Source: Clostridia bacterium (GTDB lineage: Bacteria > Bacillota > Clostridia > TANB77 > CAG-508). Taken from it: DNA of 12,137 nt. This document shows positions 1 through 5,827 of this stretch, piece by piece. The notes beneath the pieces were generated by a model, which was not told where the DNA came from, did not search any database, and saw nothing but the letters and a program-made list of their open reading frames with translations. A program made the translations under genes and the position numbers. The stretch covers positions 1-12,137 of the forward strand of contig CAAEBO010000001.1 of assembly GCA_900754085.1 (NCBI GenBank), in the 5' to 3' direction. The number at the start of each line of letters is the position of its first letter. Position 1 is the stretch's first letter.

Positions 1-548
1 ATTTTTTTTTCTATTATATTATTTAAATTTTCATTAATATAAATAGGCTGTTTTTTTTCTAAAACTGTATAAAACAATACTTCTGCAATAAAATTATATA
101 AATTATTTTCATGTAAATTTTTATACAATATATTAGAAAGAGAATTACTTACATCTAAGTCATTTTTACTAATAGAATATAATTTATTACATACATGAAA
201 AAGCTTTTCGTTTTTATTAATTAAATCTACTGTAATATTGGAAGTAGAATTAATGTCTATTAAATGCAAAATTTTGGCAAAAATAGGAAGTAATACACTA
301 GGATTTTTAGAATATTCGATTTTTAGGTTTTTTATGTAATTTTTATAAGTAGCGTTAATAGCTCTAAAACCAGTACAGTAATTGTTTACAGTGCTATCAG
401 CTATTGAATCTACATTAAAAATTATAGAAAATAAGTCTGCTTGCCAAAAAGTTGTAGAATTATTGCTTTCATCTTTTAACACTCTGAAAAAGTTACCTAA
501 TGATAAGTAATTATCATTTATATTTAAACGAATAAAATTTTTTTTCAT
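1..548 (-). CDS. Protein of unknown function, N-terminal 182 codons (runs off left edge)
   Basis: An uninterrupted minus-strand frame starts at the ATG at 548 and stays open to the left edge, so the C-terminus is missing. The start is supported by an AAAGGTG ribosome site six bases upstream and by a near-consensus promoter (586-614). The protein begins MKKNFIRLNINDNYLSLG. It has no signal peptide and no obvious membrane span, so it is probably cytoplasmic. It is rich in Asn, Ile, Leu and Lys and looks helical. Around residues 40-65 is a distinctive patch, FNVDSIADSTVNNYCTGFRA, that looks like a conserved family signature. I have a weak memory of similar N-termini on Sel1/TPR-repeat proteins of Clostridia, but no repeat is visible in the part present. 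Function is therefore left open. It is divergent from the cell-wall operon at 713. Confidence 0.75.
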   Translation of the reverse strand, partial: MKKNFIRLNINDNYLSLGNFFRVLKDESNNSTTFWQADLFSIIFNVDSIADSTVNNYCTGFRAINATYKNYIKNLKIEYSKNPSVLLPIFAKILHLIDINSTSNITVDLINKNEKLFHVCNKLYSISKNDLDVSNSLSNILYKNLHENNLYNFIAEVLFYTVLEKKQPIYINENLNNIIEKK

Positions 549-585
549 TCTATACACCTTTCATTTATAAATATTGAATAAAGCT

Positions 586-614
586 ATTATATTTACATAA
601 TTATATAAAGTCAA
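586..614 (-). promoter_or_regulatory. Sigma-A type promoter for the leftward unknown gene
   Basis: Read on the minus strand, TTGACT (614-609), a 17-base spacer and a perfect TATAAT (591-586) give a near-consensus vegetative promoter. Transcription would begin near 579, leaving a leader of about 30 bases before the ATG at 548. Two CGTGAAA direct repeats lie just upstream of the -35. Confidence 0.75.
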
Positions 615-621
615 TATAATT

Positions 622-639
622 CGTGAAATAAACGTGAAA
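622..639. repeat. Direct repeat CGTGAAA x2, 11-bp spacing, between divergent promoters
   Basis: CGTGAAA occurs at 622-628 and again at 633-639, a spacing of 11 bp, about one helical turn. A looser copy (AGTGAAA) lies at 652-658. They sit 8 bp upstream of the minus-strand -35 and upstream of the plus-strand promoter, where an activator could bind. That role is inference; such short repeats can arise by chance in AT-rich DNA. Confidence 0.35.
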
Positions 640-667
640 CAAAAATAAAAGAGTGAAAAAATGATAG

Positions 668-696
668 TTGATATTAAATATAATGAAATATAGAAT
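668..696 (+). promoter_or_regulatory. Probable promoter of the hydrolase-murF-ddl operon
   Basis: TTGATA (668-673), a 17-base spacer and TAGAAT (691-696) fit a sigma-A promoter. A perfect TATAAT at 679-684 is an alternative -10 with a poor -35. The first choice predicts a start near 703, only about 10 bases before the gene. The second gives a leader of roughly 22 bases. A further candidate is TTGAAT (574-579), 16 bases, CATAAT (596-601). Confidence 0.5.
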
Positions 697-712
697 ATAA
701 AAAAATAAGGAG

Positions 713-1483
713 TTGGTTAGAATAAATATTTTAGGATTAAACATAAATTATATAGAACAAGGAGAAGGAGAAAATGTTTTAATTTTACCTGGTTGGGGAA
801 CAGAATACAATGTATATAAAAATCTAATTGATAATATTTCTTTATATGCAAAAGTATATTACTTTGATATGCCTGGGTATGGAAAGTCTGAAGAACCAAA
901 AGAACCTTGGGGAATAGACGATTTTATAAAATTGGTAAAAGAATTTATAAAAATAAAAGAAATACAAGAGCTTACATTAATAGGTCATTCTAATGGGGGA
1001 AGAATAATTATAAAAATGTTAAGTGAAAACAAATTGGAATTTAAAGTGAAAAGAGTAGTGCTAATAGGCAGTGCAGGAATAGTACATAAAAAAACGATAA
1101 AACAAAAATTTAAGCTTGGAATGGTAAAGATAGGAAAGAAACTATTAGGAACAAAAATAGCATTAAAAATAGCTCCAAATGCTTTAGAAAATTTAAAACA
1201 AAGGTTAGGCTCAGAGGACTATCGTAATGCGACACCAATTATGAGAAATACTTTAGTAAAATTGGTAAACGAAGATTTAAAAAGTAATTTGAAAAATATC
1301 AATGTGCCAACATTATTGCTATGGGGAGAAAATGATACAGAAACACCATTAGAAGATGCAAAAATTATGGAAAAAGAAATTCCAGATGCAGGTTTAGTAA
1401 CATTTAAGCAATGTTCACACTATGTATTTTTAGAAAGACCTATACAAATAAATAATATAATTAAAAAATTTATGGAAAAATAG
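713..1483 (+). CDS. Alpha/beta hydrolase, first gene of cell-wall operon
   Basis: This 256-residue protein is a complete alpha/beta-hydrolase fold enzyme, close to the usual family length. Visible elements are the oxyanion-loop PGWG (26-29), the strand and turn FDMPGYGKSE (51-60), the nucleophile elbow GHSNGG (91-96, Ser93), the acid in LLWGENDTETP (Asp208), and the catalytic His236 in CSHYVFLERP. All three triad residues are present, so it should be active. There is no signal peptide, so it is probably cytoplasmic. Its substrate cannot be read from sequence; the family includes esterases, peptidases and haloperoxidase-like enzymes. It is 15 bp from a MurF-type ligase and belongs to the same operon, which suggests (inference) a link to wall precursor metabolism. 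The start is uncertain: TTG at 713 directly abuts AAGGAG (707-712) with no spacer, and no ATG, GTG or TTG lies at better spacing in frame. Confidence 0.9.
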   Translation: MVRINILGLNINYIEQGEGENVLILPGWGTEYNVYKNLIDNISLYAKVYYFDMPGYGKSEEPKEPWGIDDFIKLVKEFIKIKEIQELTLIGHSNGGRIIIKMLSENKLEFKVKRVVLIGSAGIVHKKTIKQKFKLGMVKIGKKLLGTKIALKIAPNALENLKQRLGSEDYRNATPIMRNTLVKLVNEDLKSNLKNINVPTLLLWGENDTETPLEDAKIMEKEIPDAGLVTFKQCSHYVFLERPIQINNIIKKFMEK

Positions 1484-1498
1484 TTTGGAGGATTATGA

Positions 1499-3043
1499 AT
1501 GAAATTAATAATTATAGTAGAACTTTTTGTAAATTACATATTATTAACATTATTTAATACACATATGTTACAACTAAACTCATATTTTTTTAAAAAACAT
1601 TTTAAATGGATGAGGAAAAATTGGAGAAAAATATTAACTCAAATACTATTAATATTGCCAACAACAATAGTATGTATGAATAATAAAATATTTAATGGTA
1701 TTCTAATAATTATTTTAGCAATTTCAATTTTATATAATGCACCAAAAAGAAATTCAAAAATATCTTTAAAATTTACAGGAAGAGTAAAAAGATTATTATT
1801 TGCAGATATATTAATATTTTCCATATTAATGTTTAGCCTAGGAATAAAAAATTATATAACAGAAAAATTAATAATTCTAAACATATGTGCAAGTTTAACA
1901 ATATTACTAGCTAATTTTATTAATAGTCCAATAGAGTTTTTTATAAGAAAAAAATATATAAATAGTGCAAAGAAAATATTAAATGAAATGCCAAACTTAT
2001 TAGTAATTGGAATAACAGGAAGCTATGGAAAAACGAGCATGAAAAATTTTTTATACAGTGTATTATCTGAAAAATATGAAGTATTAAAAACACCAAAAAA
2101 CTATAATACTACAATGGGAGTAGTAAAGACAATAAGAGAAGAACTAAAACCAACACATCAAATATTTTTGTGTGAAATGGGTGCAACAAAAGTTGGAGAT
2201 ATTAAGGAAATTTGTGATATTGTAAATCCAAAACTTGGAGTAATTACATCTATTGGACCACAACATTTAGAAAGTTTTAAAACTATAGAAAATGTTATCC
2301 AAACCAAGTTTGAGCTTGCAGATAGTGTAGAAAAAAATGATGGAACTATATTTCTAAATTATGATAATGAATTCATAAAAAATAAAAGTGTAAATATGAA
2401 TAAAATTACATATGGTTTAAATAATAAAGAATTAGATTATAATTCATACGATTTGGAATCTTCTAGTAAAGGATTAAAATTTAAAACTATAGGCACGAAT
2501 AAAGAAGAAATAAAAGAACTAAAAACTAAACTAATAGGAAGACATAATATTGTAAATATAACAGGTGCAATAGCTGTGGCAGAATATTTAAAAATTCCGA
2601 GTAAAAAGATTATTTCTAAAATTAGAGAAATTCAAAATGTAAAACATAGGCTAGAATTAATTAACAAAGGTCCTATTACAATAATAGATGATTCATATAA
2701 TGCAAATCCAATAAGTTCAAAATTTGCAATAGACACTTTAAGTGAATTTAAGGGTACAAAAATAATAGTTACACCAGGCCTTATAGAATTAGGAAAAGAA
2801 CAAGAAAAATACAATTACGAATTTGGAAAATATATGGCAGGGAGTTGTGATTATATTTTCTTAGTTGGAACCGATAATTATGAAGCTATGTTAAAAGGGA
2901 TAAAAGAAGAACATTATAATGAGGAAAACATATTTAAGGTGAATTTGCCACAAGAAGCTGTTAGCAAAATTTTAGAATGGAAATTACAAGATAATGTTAC
3001 AGTATTATTAGAGAATGATTTGCCAGATAATTATAATTTATAG
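1499..3043 (+). CDS. murF: Membrane-anchored MurF-type ligase (UDP-MurNAc-tripeptide:D-Ala-D-Ala ligase family)
   Basis: MurF uses ATP to add D-Ala-D-Ala to the UDP-MurNAc-tripeptide. This 514-residue protein carries the MurF catalytic and C-terminal domains: P-loop GITGSYGKTS (171-180), SIGPQHLESF (251-260), GRHNIVN (347-353), HRLE (383-386), DDSYNANP (397-404) and ELGKEQ (430-435). It ends in LLENDLPDNY, a typical MurF ending. It lacks the usual soluble N-terminal uridine-binding domain. In its place residues 1-150 hold about five hydrophobic segments (near 3-19, 45-60, 64-80, 99-115, 122-140) and a LQLNSYFFKKHFKW patch. I have a memory of similar membrane-fused MurF proteins in Clostridia. 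GGAGG (1487-1491) lies 7 bases before the ATG at 1499; the ATG at 1495 is out of frame. The gene follows the hydrolase by 15 bp and precedes ddl by 16 bp. It may be a second MurF beside a standard one elsewhere, which this window cannot show. Confidence 0.87.
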   Translation: MKLIIIVELFVNYILLTLFNTHMLQLNSYFFKKHFKWMRKNWRKILTQILLILPTTIVCMNNKIFNGILIIILAISILYNAPKRNSKISLKFTGRVKRLLFADILIFSILMFSLGIKNYITEKLIILNICASLTILLANFINSPIEFFIRKKYINSAKKILNEMPNLLVIGITGSYGKTSMKNFLYSVLSEKYEVLKTPKNYNTTMGVVKTIREELKPTHQIFLCEMGATKVGDIKEICDIVNPKLGVITSIGPQHLESFKTIENVIQTKFELADSVEKNDGTIFLNYDNEFIKNKSVNMNKITYGLNNKELDYNSYDLESSSKGLKFKTIGTNKEEIKELKTKLIGRHNIVNITGAIAVAEYLKIPSKKIISKIREIQNVKHRLELINKGPITIIDDSYNANPISSKFAIDTLSEFKGTKIIVTPGLIELGKEQEKYNYEFGKYMAGSCDYIFLVGTDNYEAMLKGIKEEHYNEENIFKVNLPQEAVSKILEWKLQDNVTVLLENDLPDNYNL

Positions 3044-3059
3044 GAAAGAGGTAATTTTT

Positions 3060-4247
3060 ATGAAAATTAAATTAGGAGTTTTTTTTGGAGGAAAAAGTGT
3101 TGAACATGAAGTTTCTATAATAACAGCATTGCAAGCAATAGAAAATATGAATAAAGAAAAATATGAAATTATACCAATATATATTGCAAAAGATAATAAA
3201 ATGTATTGTGGAGATTTTGTAGCAGACATAAAACAATATACGAATATAAATAATTTAAAAAAGATTAGTACTCAAGTTACTTTATCTTTAAAAGATAATA
3301 AAACGGTTTTATTAAGGACTAATAAAAAATTCTATGAAAACGAGATATATAATTACATAGATATCGCATTCCCGATTGTTCATGGTACAAATGTAGAAGA
3401 CGGTACATTGCAAGGATATTTAAAAATGTTTAATTTACCATATGTAGGATGTGATGTAATATCTTCTGCAGTTGGTATGGATAAATATGTTTCTAAAATA
3501 ATTTTAAAAGAAAATGATATTCCTGTATTAGATTGTAAATGTTTTTATAAAAATGAGGAAATAGAAGACATTGTAAAAGAAGTAGAAGAAAATATTAAAT
3601 ATCCTGTAATTGTTAAACCAATAAACTTAGGATCTAGTGTAGGTATTGTTGTTGCTAAAAACAGTGAAGAACTAGAAAATGCAGTAGATGATGCTTTTAC
3701 ATATGCGAGAAAAATTTTAATAGAAAAAGCTATAGAGAATTTAAAAGAAGTAAATTGTTCTGTTTTAGGTGATTACGAAGAGTGCGATGCTTCAGAATGT
3801 GAAGAATTAGAAAAAACATCTGATATTTTATCATATGAAGATAAATATATATCTGGAGGGAAAAAGACAGGTGGAGCTAAGCAATCTATGAATGCAGGTG
3901 TGTTAAAATTGCCAGCTAATATAAGTAAAGAGCAGAAAGAGAAAATACAAAGATTAGCAAAAGAAACATTTAAAACATTAGGTTGTACAGGAGTAATAAG
4001 AATAGACTTTTTAATAGATGAAGAAACAAATAAAATATATGTAAATGAAGTAAACACAATTCCTGGATGTTTATCATTCCACTTATGGAGAGAAACAGGA
4101 GTAATGTATACAGATTTATTAGATAAAGAAATAGAATTAGCTTTAAAGCGAAATCGTGAGGAACAAAATATGACATTTTCATTTGACACAAATGTATTAG
4201 AAGGATATGCAAATGGTTTGCAAGGTGGTAAAGGAATGAAAATGTAA
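3060..4247 (+). CDS. ddl: D-alanine--D-alanine ligase
   Basis: Ddl joins two D-Ala in an ATP-dependent ATP-grasp reaction, supplying the substrate of MurF just upstream. The start is ATG 3060: AGAGG (3047-3051) lies 8 bases before it and the protein then opens with the family's MKIKLGVFFGGKSVEHEVS. An in-frame ATG at 3015 would overlap murF by 29 bp and add 15 residues with no family match. Length is 395 residues, longer than E. coli DdlB (about 306). Motifs: HGTNVEDGTLQG (108-119), VKPINLGSSVGI (185-196), EDKY (260-263) with the Lys-Tyr pair typical of D-Ala-D-Ala rather than D-Ala-D-Lac enzymes, RIDF (314-317) and the metal-binding EVNTIPG (330-336). Differences are a Gly/Lys-rich stretch (264-280) after EDKY, Val in place of Gly before EDG (residue 112), and a C-terminal tail of about 25 residues. 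Confidence 0.92.
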   Translation: MKIKLGVFFGGKSVEHEVSIITALQAIENMNKEKYEIIPIYIAKDNKMYCGDFVADIKQYTNINNLKKISTQVTLSLKDNKTVLLRTNKKFYENEIYNYIDIAFPIVHGTNVEDGTLQGYLKMFNLPYVGCDVISSAVGMDKYVSKIILKENDIPVLDCKCFYKNEEIEDIVKEVEENIKYPVIVKPINLGSSVGIVVAKNSEELENAVDDAFTYARKILIEKAIENLKEVNCSVLGDYEECDASECEELEKTSDILSYEDKYISGGKKTGGAKQSMNAGVLKLPANISKEQKEKIQRLAKETFKTLGCTGVIRIDFLIDEETNKIYVNEVNTIPGCLSFHLWRETGVMYTDLLDKEIELALKRNREEQNMTFSFDTNVLEGYANGLQGGKGMKM

Positions 4248-4299
4248 ATTTTGAAGCTTTTTAGATATTATTTAAAGTTCATATTAATATAAATAAAGA

Positions 4300-4345
4300 A
4301 AACTCTACGCAGACAGGAAAAATATTTCCTATAAGCGTAGAGTTT
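4300..4345. terminator. Long hairpin, probable bidirectional terminator between ddl and the synthetase
   Basis: An 11-bp perfect stem, AAACTCTACGC (4300-4310) with GCGTAGAGTTT (4335-4345), encloses a second perfect 6-bp stem, AGGAAA (4315-4320) with TTTCCT (4325-4330) and loop AATA, separated by small internal loops. Read on the minus strand it is followed by a T-rich run (TTTTCTTTATTT), so it fits best as the terminator of the minus-strand gene ending at 4359. It also lies 52 bp after ddl; in that direction the T-tract is weak. Confidence 0.8.
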
Positions 4346-4358
4346 ATTACTTAGTAGA

Positions 4359-5324
4359 TTAAGCTACAAAGAAATTGTTGAAAGGGTCACGAATAGTTTC
4401 TTCTAAGCCTATCAGATCCAAAGTCTTACCATCTTTGGAATAATATGAGTCCAATTTTACTTTTTCAGGATCAAAGCTAATTTTAATAGCTTGTTGCCTT
4501 TTAAGTTGTGCTTCGGTAAGCTCTGGAATAGTAGAATCTGATACAGCCTTACCATACCTATCTTCTTTATGCATTTCATGTGTTGCAATGTATTCTGCAT
4601 GGTAGTGTGAAGCAAAAGTTCTTATTTGCACTTCTATTGTAAGACCTTGTTTTGTAAGAAATACAATGTGCAAAGCTTGATAACCTTTCTTTTTCGGATT
4701 TATAAAGTAATCCTTTACATAGATGATGTACTCTGGGAGAATTAAAGACCCCTTTGGTACAAAAACATCTGGATAAAGTTTAGGATTAAATCCGCACCCA
4801 ATTGCAGGCGATGGTGGCAGAAGTTTGTAACCTTTAGTAACAACAAAGAATGATATAACTTTATTTGCTATATCATAAAGCTGCTGAATTGATGTTTCAT
4901 CATCATAACGATTTGTACCAACGATTATTCTAAAGCCTAATTCATCATTGATGGAAAATGGATCTAAACCGTCATAAATGAAGCTTCGAACTTTTTCTAC
5001 AAATGCTACATAATTTTTTAACCGTCCGGAAATGTTGCAGGGAATCATTTGCTTAAATAAAAATTGTTTTAATTCCATCATTTCCTGCTCTAATCCAGAA
5101 ACGGACTGATAATTATAGTAATTATTAAGATAGTTCGTAAGCTTTGTGTAGTATAAGTCTAAGTAGTTTGCCTCAAAGACATTACCACGAAGTTTATCAG
5201 CTGCTTTCTTTACTTCCTCATTGTAAAGTTTCTGAAGCTTAACTAAGCTACCAACACCCCGATACAAAAAAGGTTTCAAGTCTGGAAAAACAATTTCCTG
5301 TTGTGGTGTAATAACGTTGGACAT
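4359..5324 (-). CDS. RelA/SpoT-type (p)ppGpp synthetase domain protein, stand-alone, 321 aa
   Basis: The central region matches the RelA/SpoT nucleotidyltransferase domain, which transfers pyrophosphate from ATP to a guanosine nucleotide or, in some toxin members, to tRNA. Visible motifs are GRLK (100-103), the metal Asp127 in NDELGFRII, KDYFINPKKKGYQALH (204-219), the catalytic Glu231 in EVQIRT, and AEYIATHEMHK (243-253), matching the family's AE..A.H...K. The catalytic residues I can place are intact. There is no HD hydrolase, TGS or ACT domain. It has about 95 extra residues before the domain and 70 after, so it is longer than RelP/RelQ (about 210-260). That size recalls toxic alarmone synthetases such as CapRel, but no antitoxin gene is adjacent. 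AAGGAGGA (5331-5338) lies 6 bases before the ATG. GC is about 35% against about 25% nearby, with CGG, CGT, CTT and CAG codons that neighbours rarely use. This points to transfer. Confidence 0.88.
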   Translation of the reverse strand: MSNVITPQQEIVFPDLKPFLYRGVGSLVKLQKLYNEEVKKAADKLRGNVFEANYLDLYYTKLTNYLNNYYNYQSVSGLEQEMMELKQFLFKQMIPCNISGRLKNYVAFVEKVRSFIYDGLDPFSINDELGFRIIVGTNRYDDETSIQQLYDIANKVISFFVVTKGYKLLPPSPAIGCGFNPKLYPDVFVPKGSLILPEYIIYVKDYFINPKKKGYQALHIVFLTKQGLTIEVQIRTFASHYHAEYIATHEMHKEDRYGKAVSDSTIPELTEAQLKRQQAIKISFDPEKVKLDSYYSKDGKTLDLIGLEETIRDPFNNFFVA

Positions 5325-5361
5325 AAATTATCCTCCTTTTTTCTAATGTGATAGTCTATAT

Positions 5362-5389
5362 ATTATACCATAATTATGTAAAAAAGCAA
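5362..5389 (-). promoter_or_regulatory. Extended -10 promoter for the alarmone synthetase
   Basis: On the minus strand TTGCTT (5389-5384), 16 bases, then TATAAT (5367-5362) preceded directly by TGG, an extended -10. Transcription would start near 5355, giving a leader of about 30 bases. The gene thus has its own promoter and its own terminator (4300-4345) and is an independent unit. Confidence 0.65.
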
Positions 5390-5459
5390 AATAGAAATTT
5401 GCGAGGGAAGAGCAAGAATGGAATAATGCAAATATAGAAATTATATAAATAAAAATTTA

Positions 5460-5489
5460 TTGACTATATATAAAAAAAGGGTGTAATAT
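5460..5489 (+). promoter_or_regulatory. Probable promoter of the copper operon
   Basis: TTGACT (5460-5465) is a good -35. Two -10 choices follow: TGTAAT (5482-5487, spacer 16) or TAATAT (5484-5489, spacer 18). The non-ideal spacing would suit a promoter controlled by a regulator. No copper regulator gene (CsoR or CopY) lies in this window. Confidence 0.55.
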
Positions 5490-5503
5490 ATCAATATATA
5501 TTA
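5484..5503. promoter_or_regulatory. Palindrome overlapping the copper promoter -10, possible operator
   Basis: TAATATAT (5484-5491) and ATATATTA (5496-5503) are perfect inverted arms around CAAT, overlapping the -10 and start region. This is where a repressor would act. It does not match the CopY box TACANNTGTA, and palindromes of only A and T are common in such DNA, so confidence is low. Confidence 0.3.
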
Positions 5504-5511
5504 ATAAATAG

Positions 5512-5528
5512 CTTTGCTAATAGCAAAG
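5512..5528 (+). promoter_or_regulatory. Small hairpin in the copZ leader
   Basis: CTTTGCT (5512-5518) pairs perfectly with AGCAAAG (5522-5528) around a three-base loop. It ends just upstream of the ribosome site AAAGAGG (5532-5538). It could protect the 5' end of the message or tune translation; no T-tract follows, so it is not a terminator. Confidence 0.4.
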
Positions 5529-5544
5529 AAGAAAGAGGTACAAC

Positions 5545-5751
5545 ATGAATGAAATTATATTAAATGTAGAGGGAATGATGTGCGAAGGGTGTGAAAAAAG
5601 AATAGAAAAAGCTTTAAAAGATATTAAAGAAGTAAAAAAAGTTAAAGCTTATCATGAAAATGGAAAAGTTAAAATAGAGAGCAAAAAAGAACTAGATATA
5701 AACATAATAAAAGAACACATAGAAAATATAGGATTTAAAGTATTAAATTAA
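5545..5751 (+). CDS. copZ: Copper chaperone, HMA domain
   Basis: This 68-residue protein is a single heavy-metal-associated domain, the usual CopZ length. The Cu(I)-binding site is GMMCEGC (residues 10-16; Cys13 and Cys16). The usual sequence is GMTCxxC, so Met replaces Thr before the first Cys. The rest (KRIEKALKDIKEVKKVKAY, then KVKIES and IIKEHIENIGFKV) follows the beta-alpha-beta-beta-alpha-beta pattern. It should carry Cu(I) in the cytoplasm to the CopA ATPase encoded 76 bp downstream, whose own N-terminal domain it resembles (both contain ILNVEGM). AAAGAGG lies 6 bases before the ATG. A copper role rests mainly on the pairing with copA. Confidence 0.88.
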   Translation: MNEIILNVEGMMCEGCEKRIEKALKDIKEVKKVKAYHENGKVKIESKKELDINIIKEHIENIGFKVLN

Positions 5752-5780
5752 TGTATTTTATAGTAGAAAATTATATGTAC

Positions 5781-5811
5781 AGGGATTTTAAGGACCGTCC
5801 CTAAAATCCCT
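5781..5811. repeat. REP-like perfect hairpin between copZ and copA
   Basis: AGGGATTTTA (5781-5790) and TAAAATCCCT (5802-5811) are perfect 10-bp arms. Inside, GGA and TCC can pair further across one mismatch, leaving a CCG loop. The GGGAC/GTCC-rich core recalls REP-like hairpins scattered through many bacterial genomes, but that family assignment is from memory. No T-tract follows, so it is a poor terminator. It lies 6 bp before the copA ribosome site and could lower or stabilise copA expression. Confidence 0.65.
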
Positions 5812-5827
5812 ATTTAAGAGGAGAAGT

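Noticed and set aside
3015..3059. Earlier in-frame ATG for ddl at 3015
   Set aside because: It overlaps murF by 29 bp, has no ribosome site, and the family N-terminus begins exactly at the ATG at 3060.
3773..4212. Minus-strand open frames of 80 and 138 codons opposite ddl
   Set aside because: They lie entirely opposite a clearly conserved ddl, show no motif, and are expected shadows of an AT-rich gene.
4248..4358. Antitoxin or small partner gene next to the alarmone synthetase
   Set aside because: Only the hairpin and AT-rich spacer are present here, and 5325-5459 holds no convincing reading frame either.
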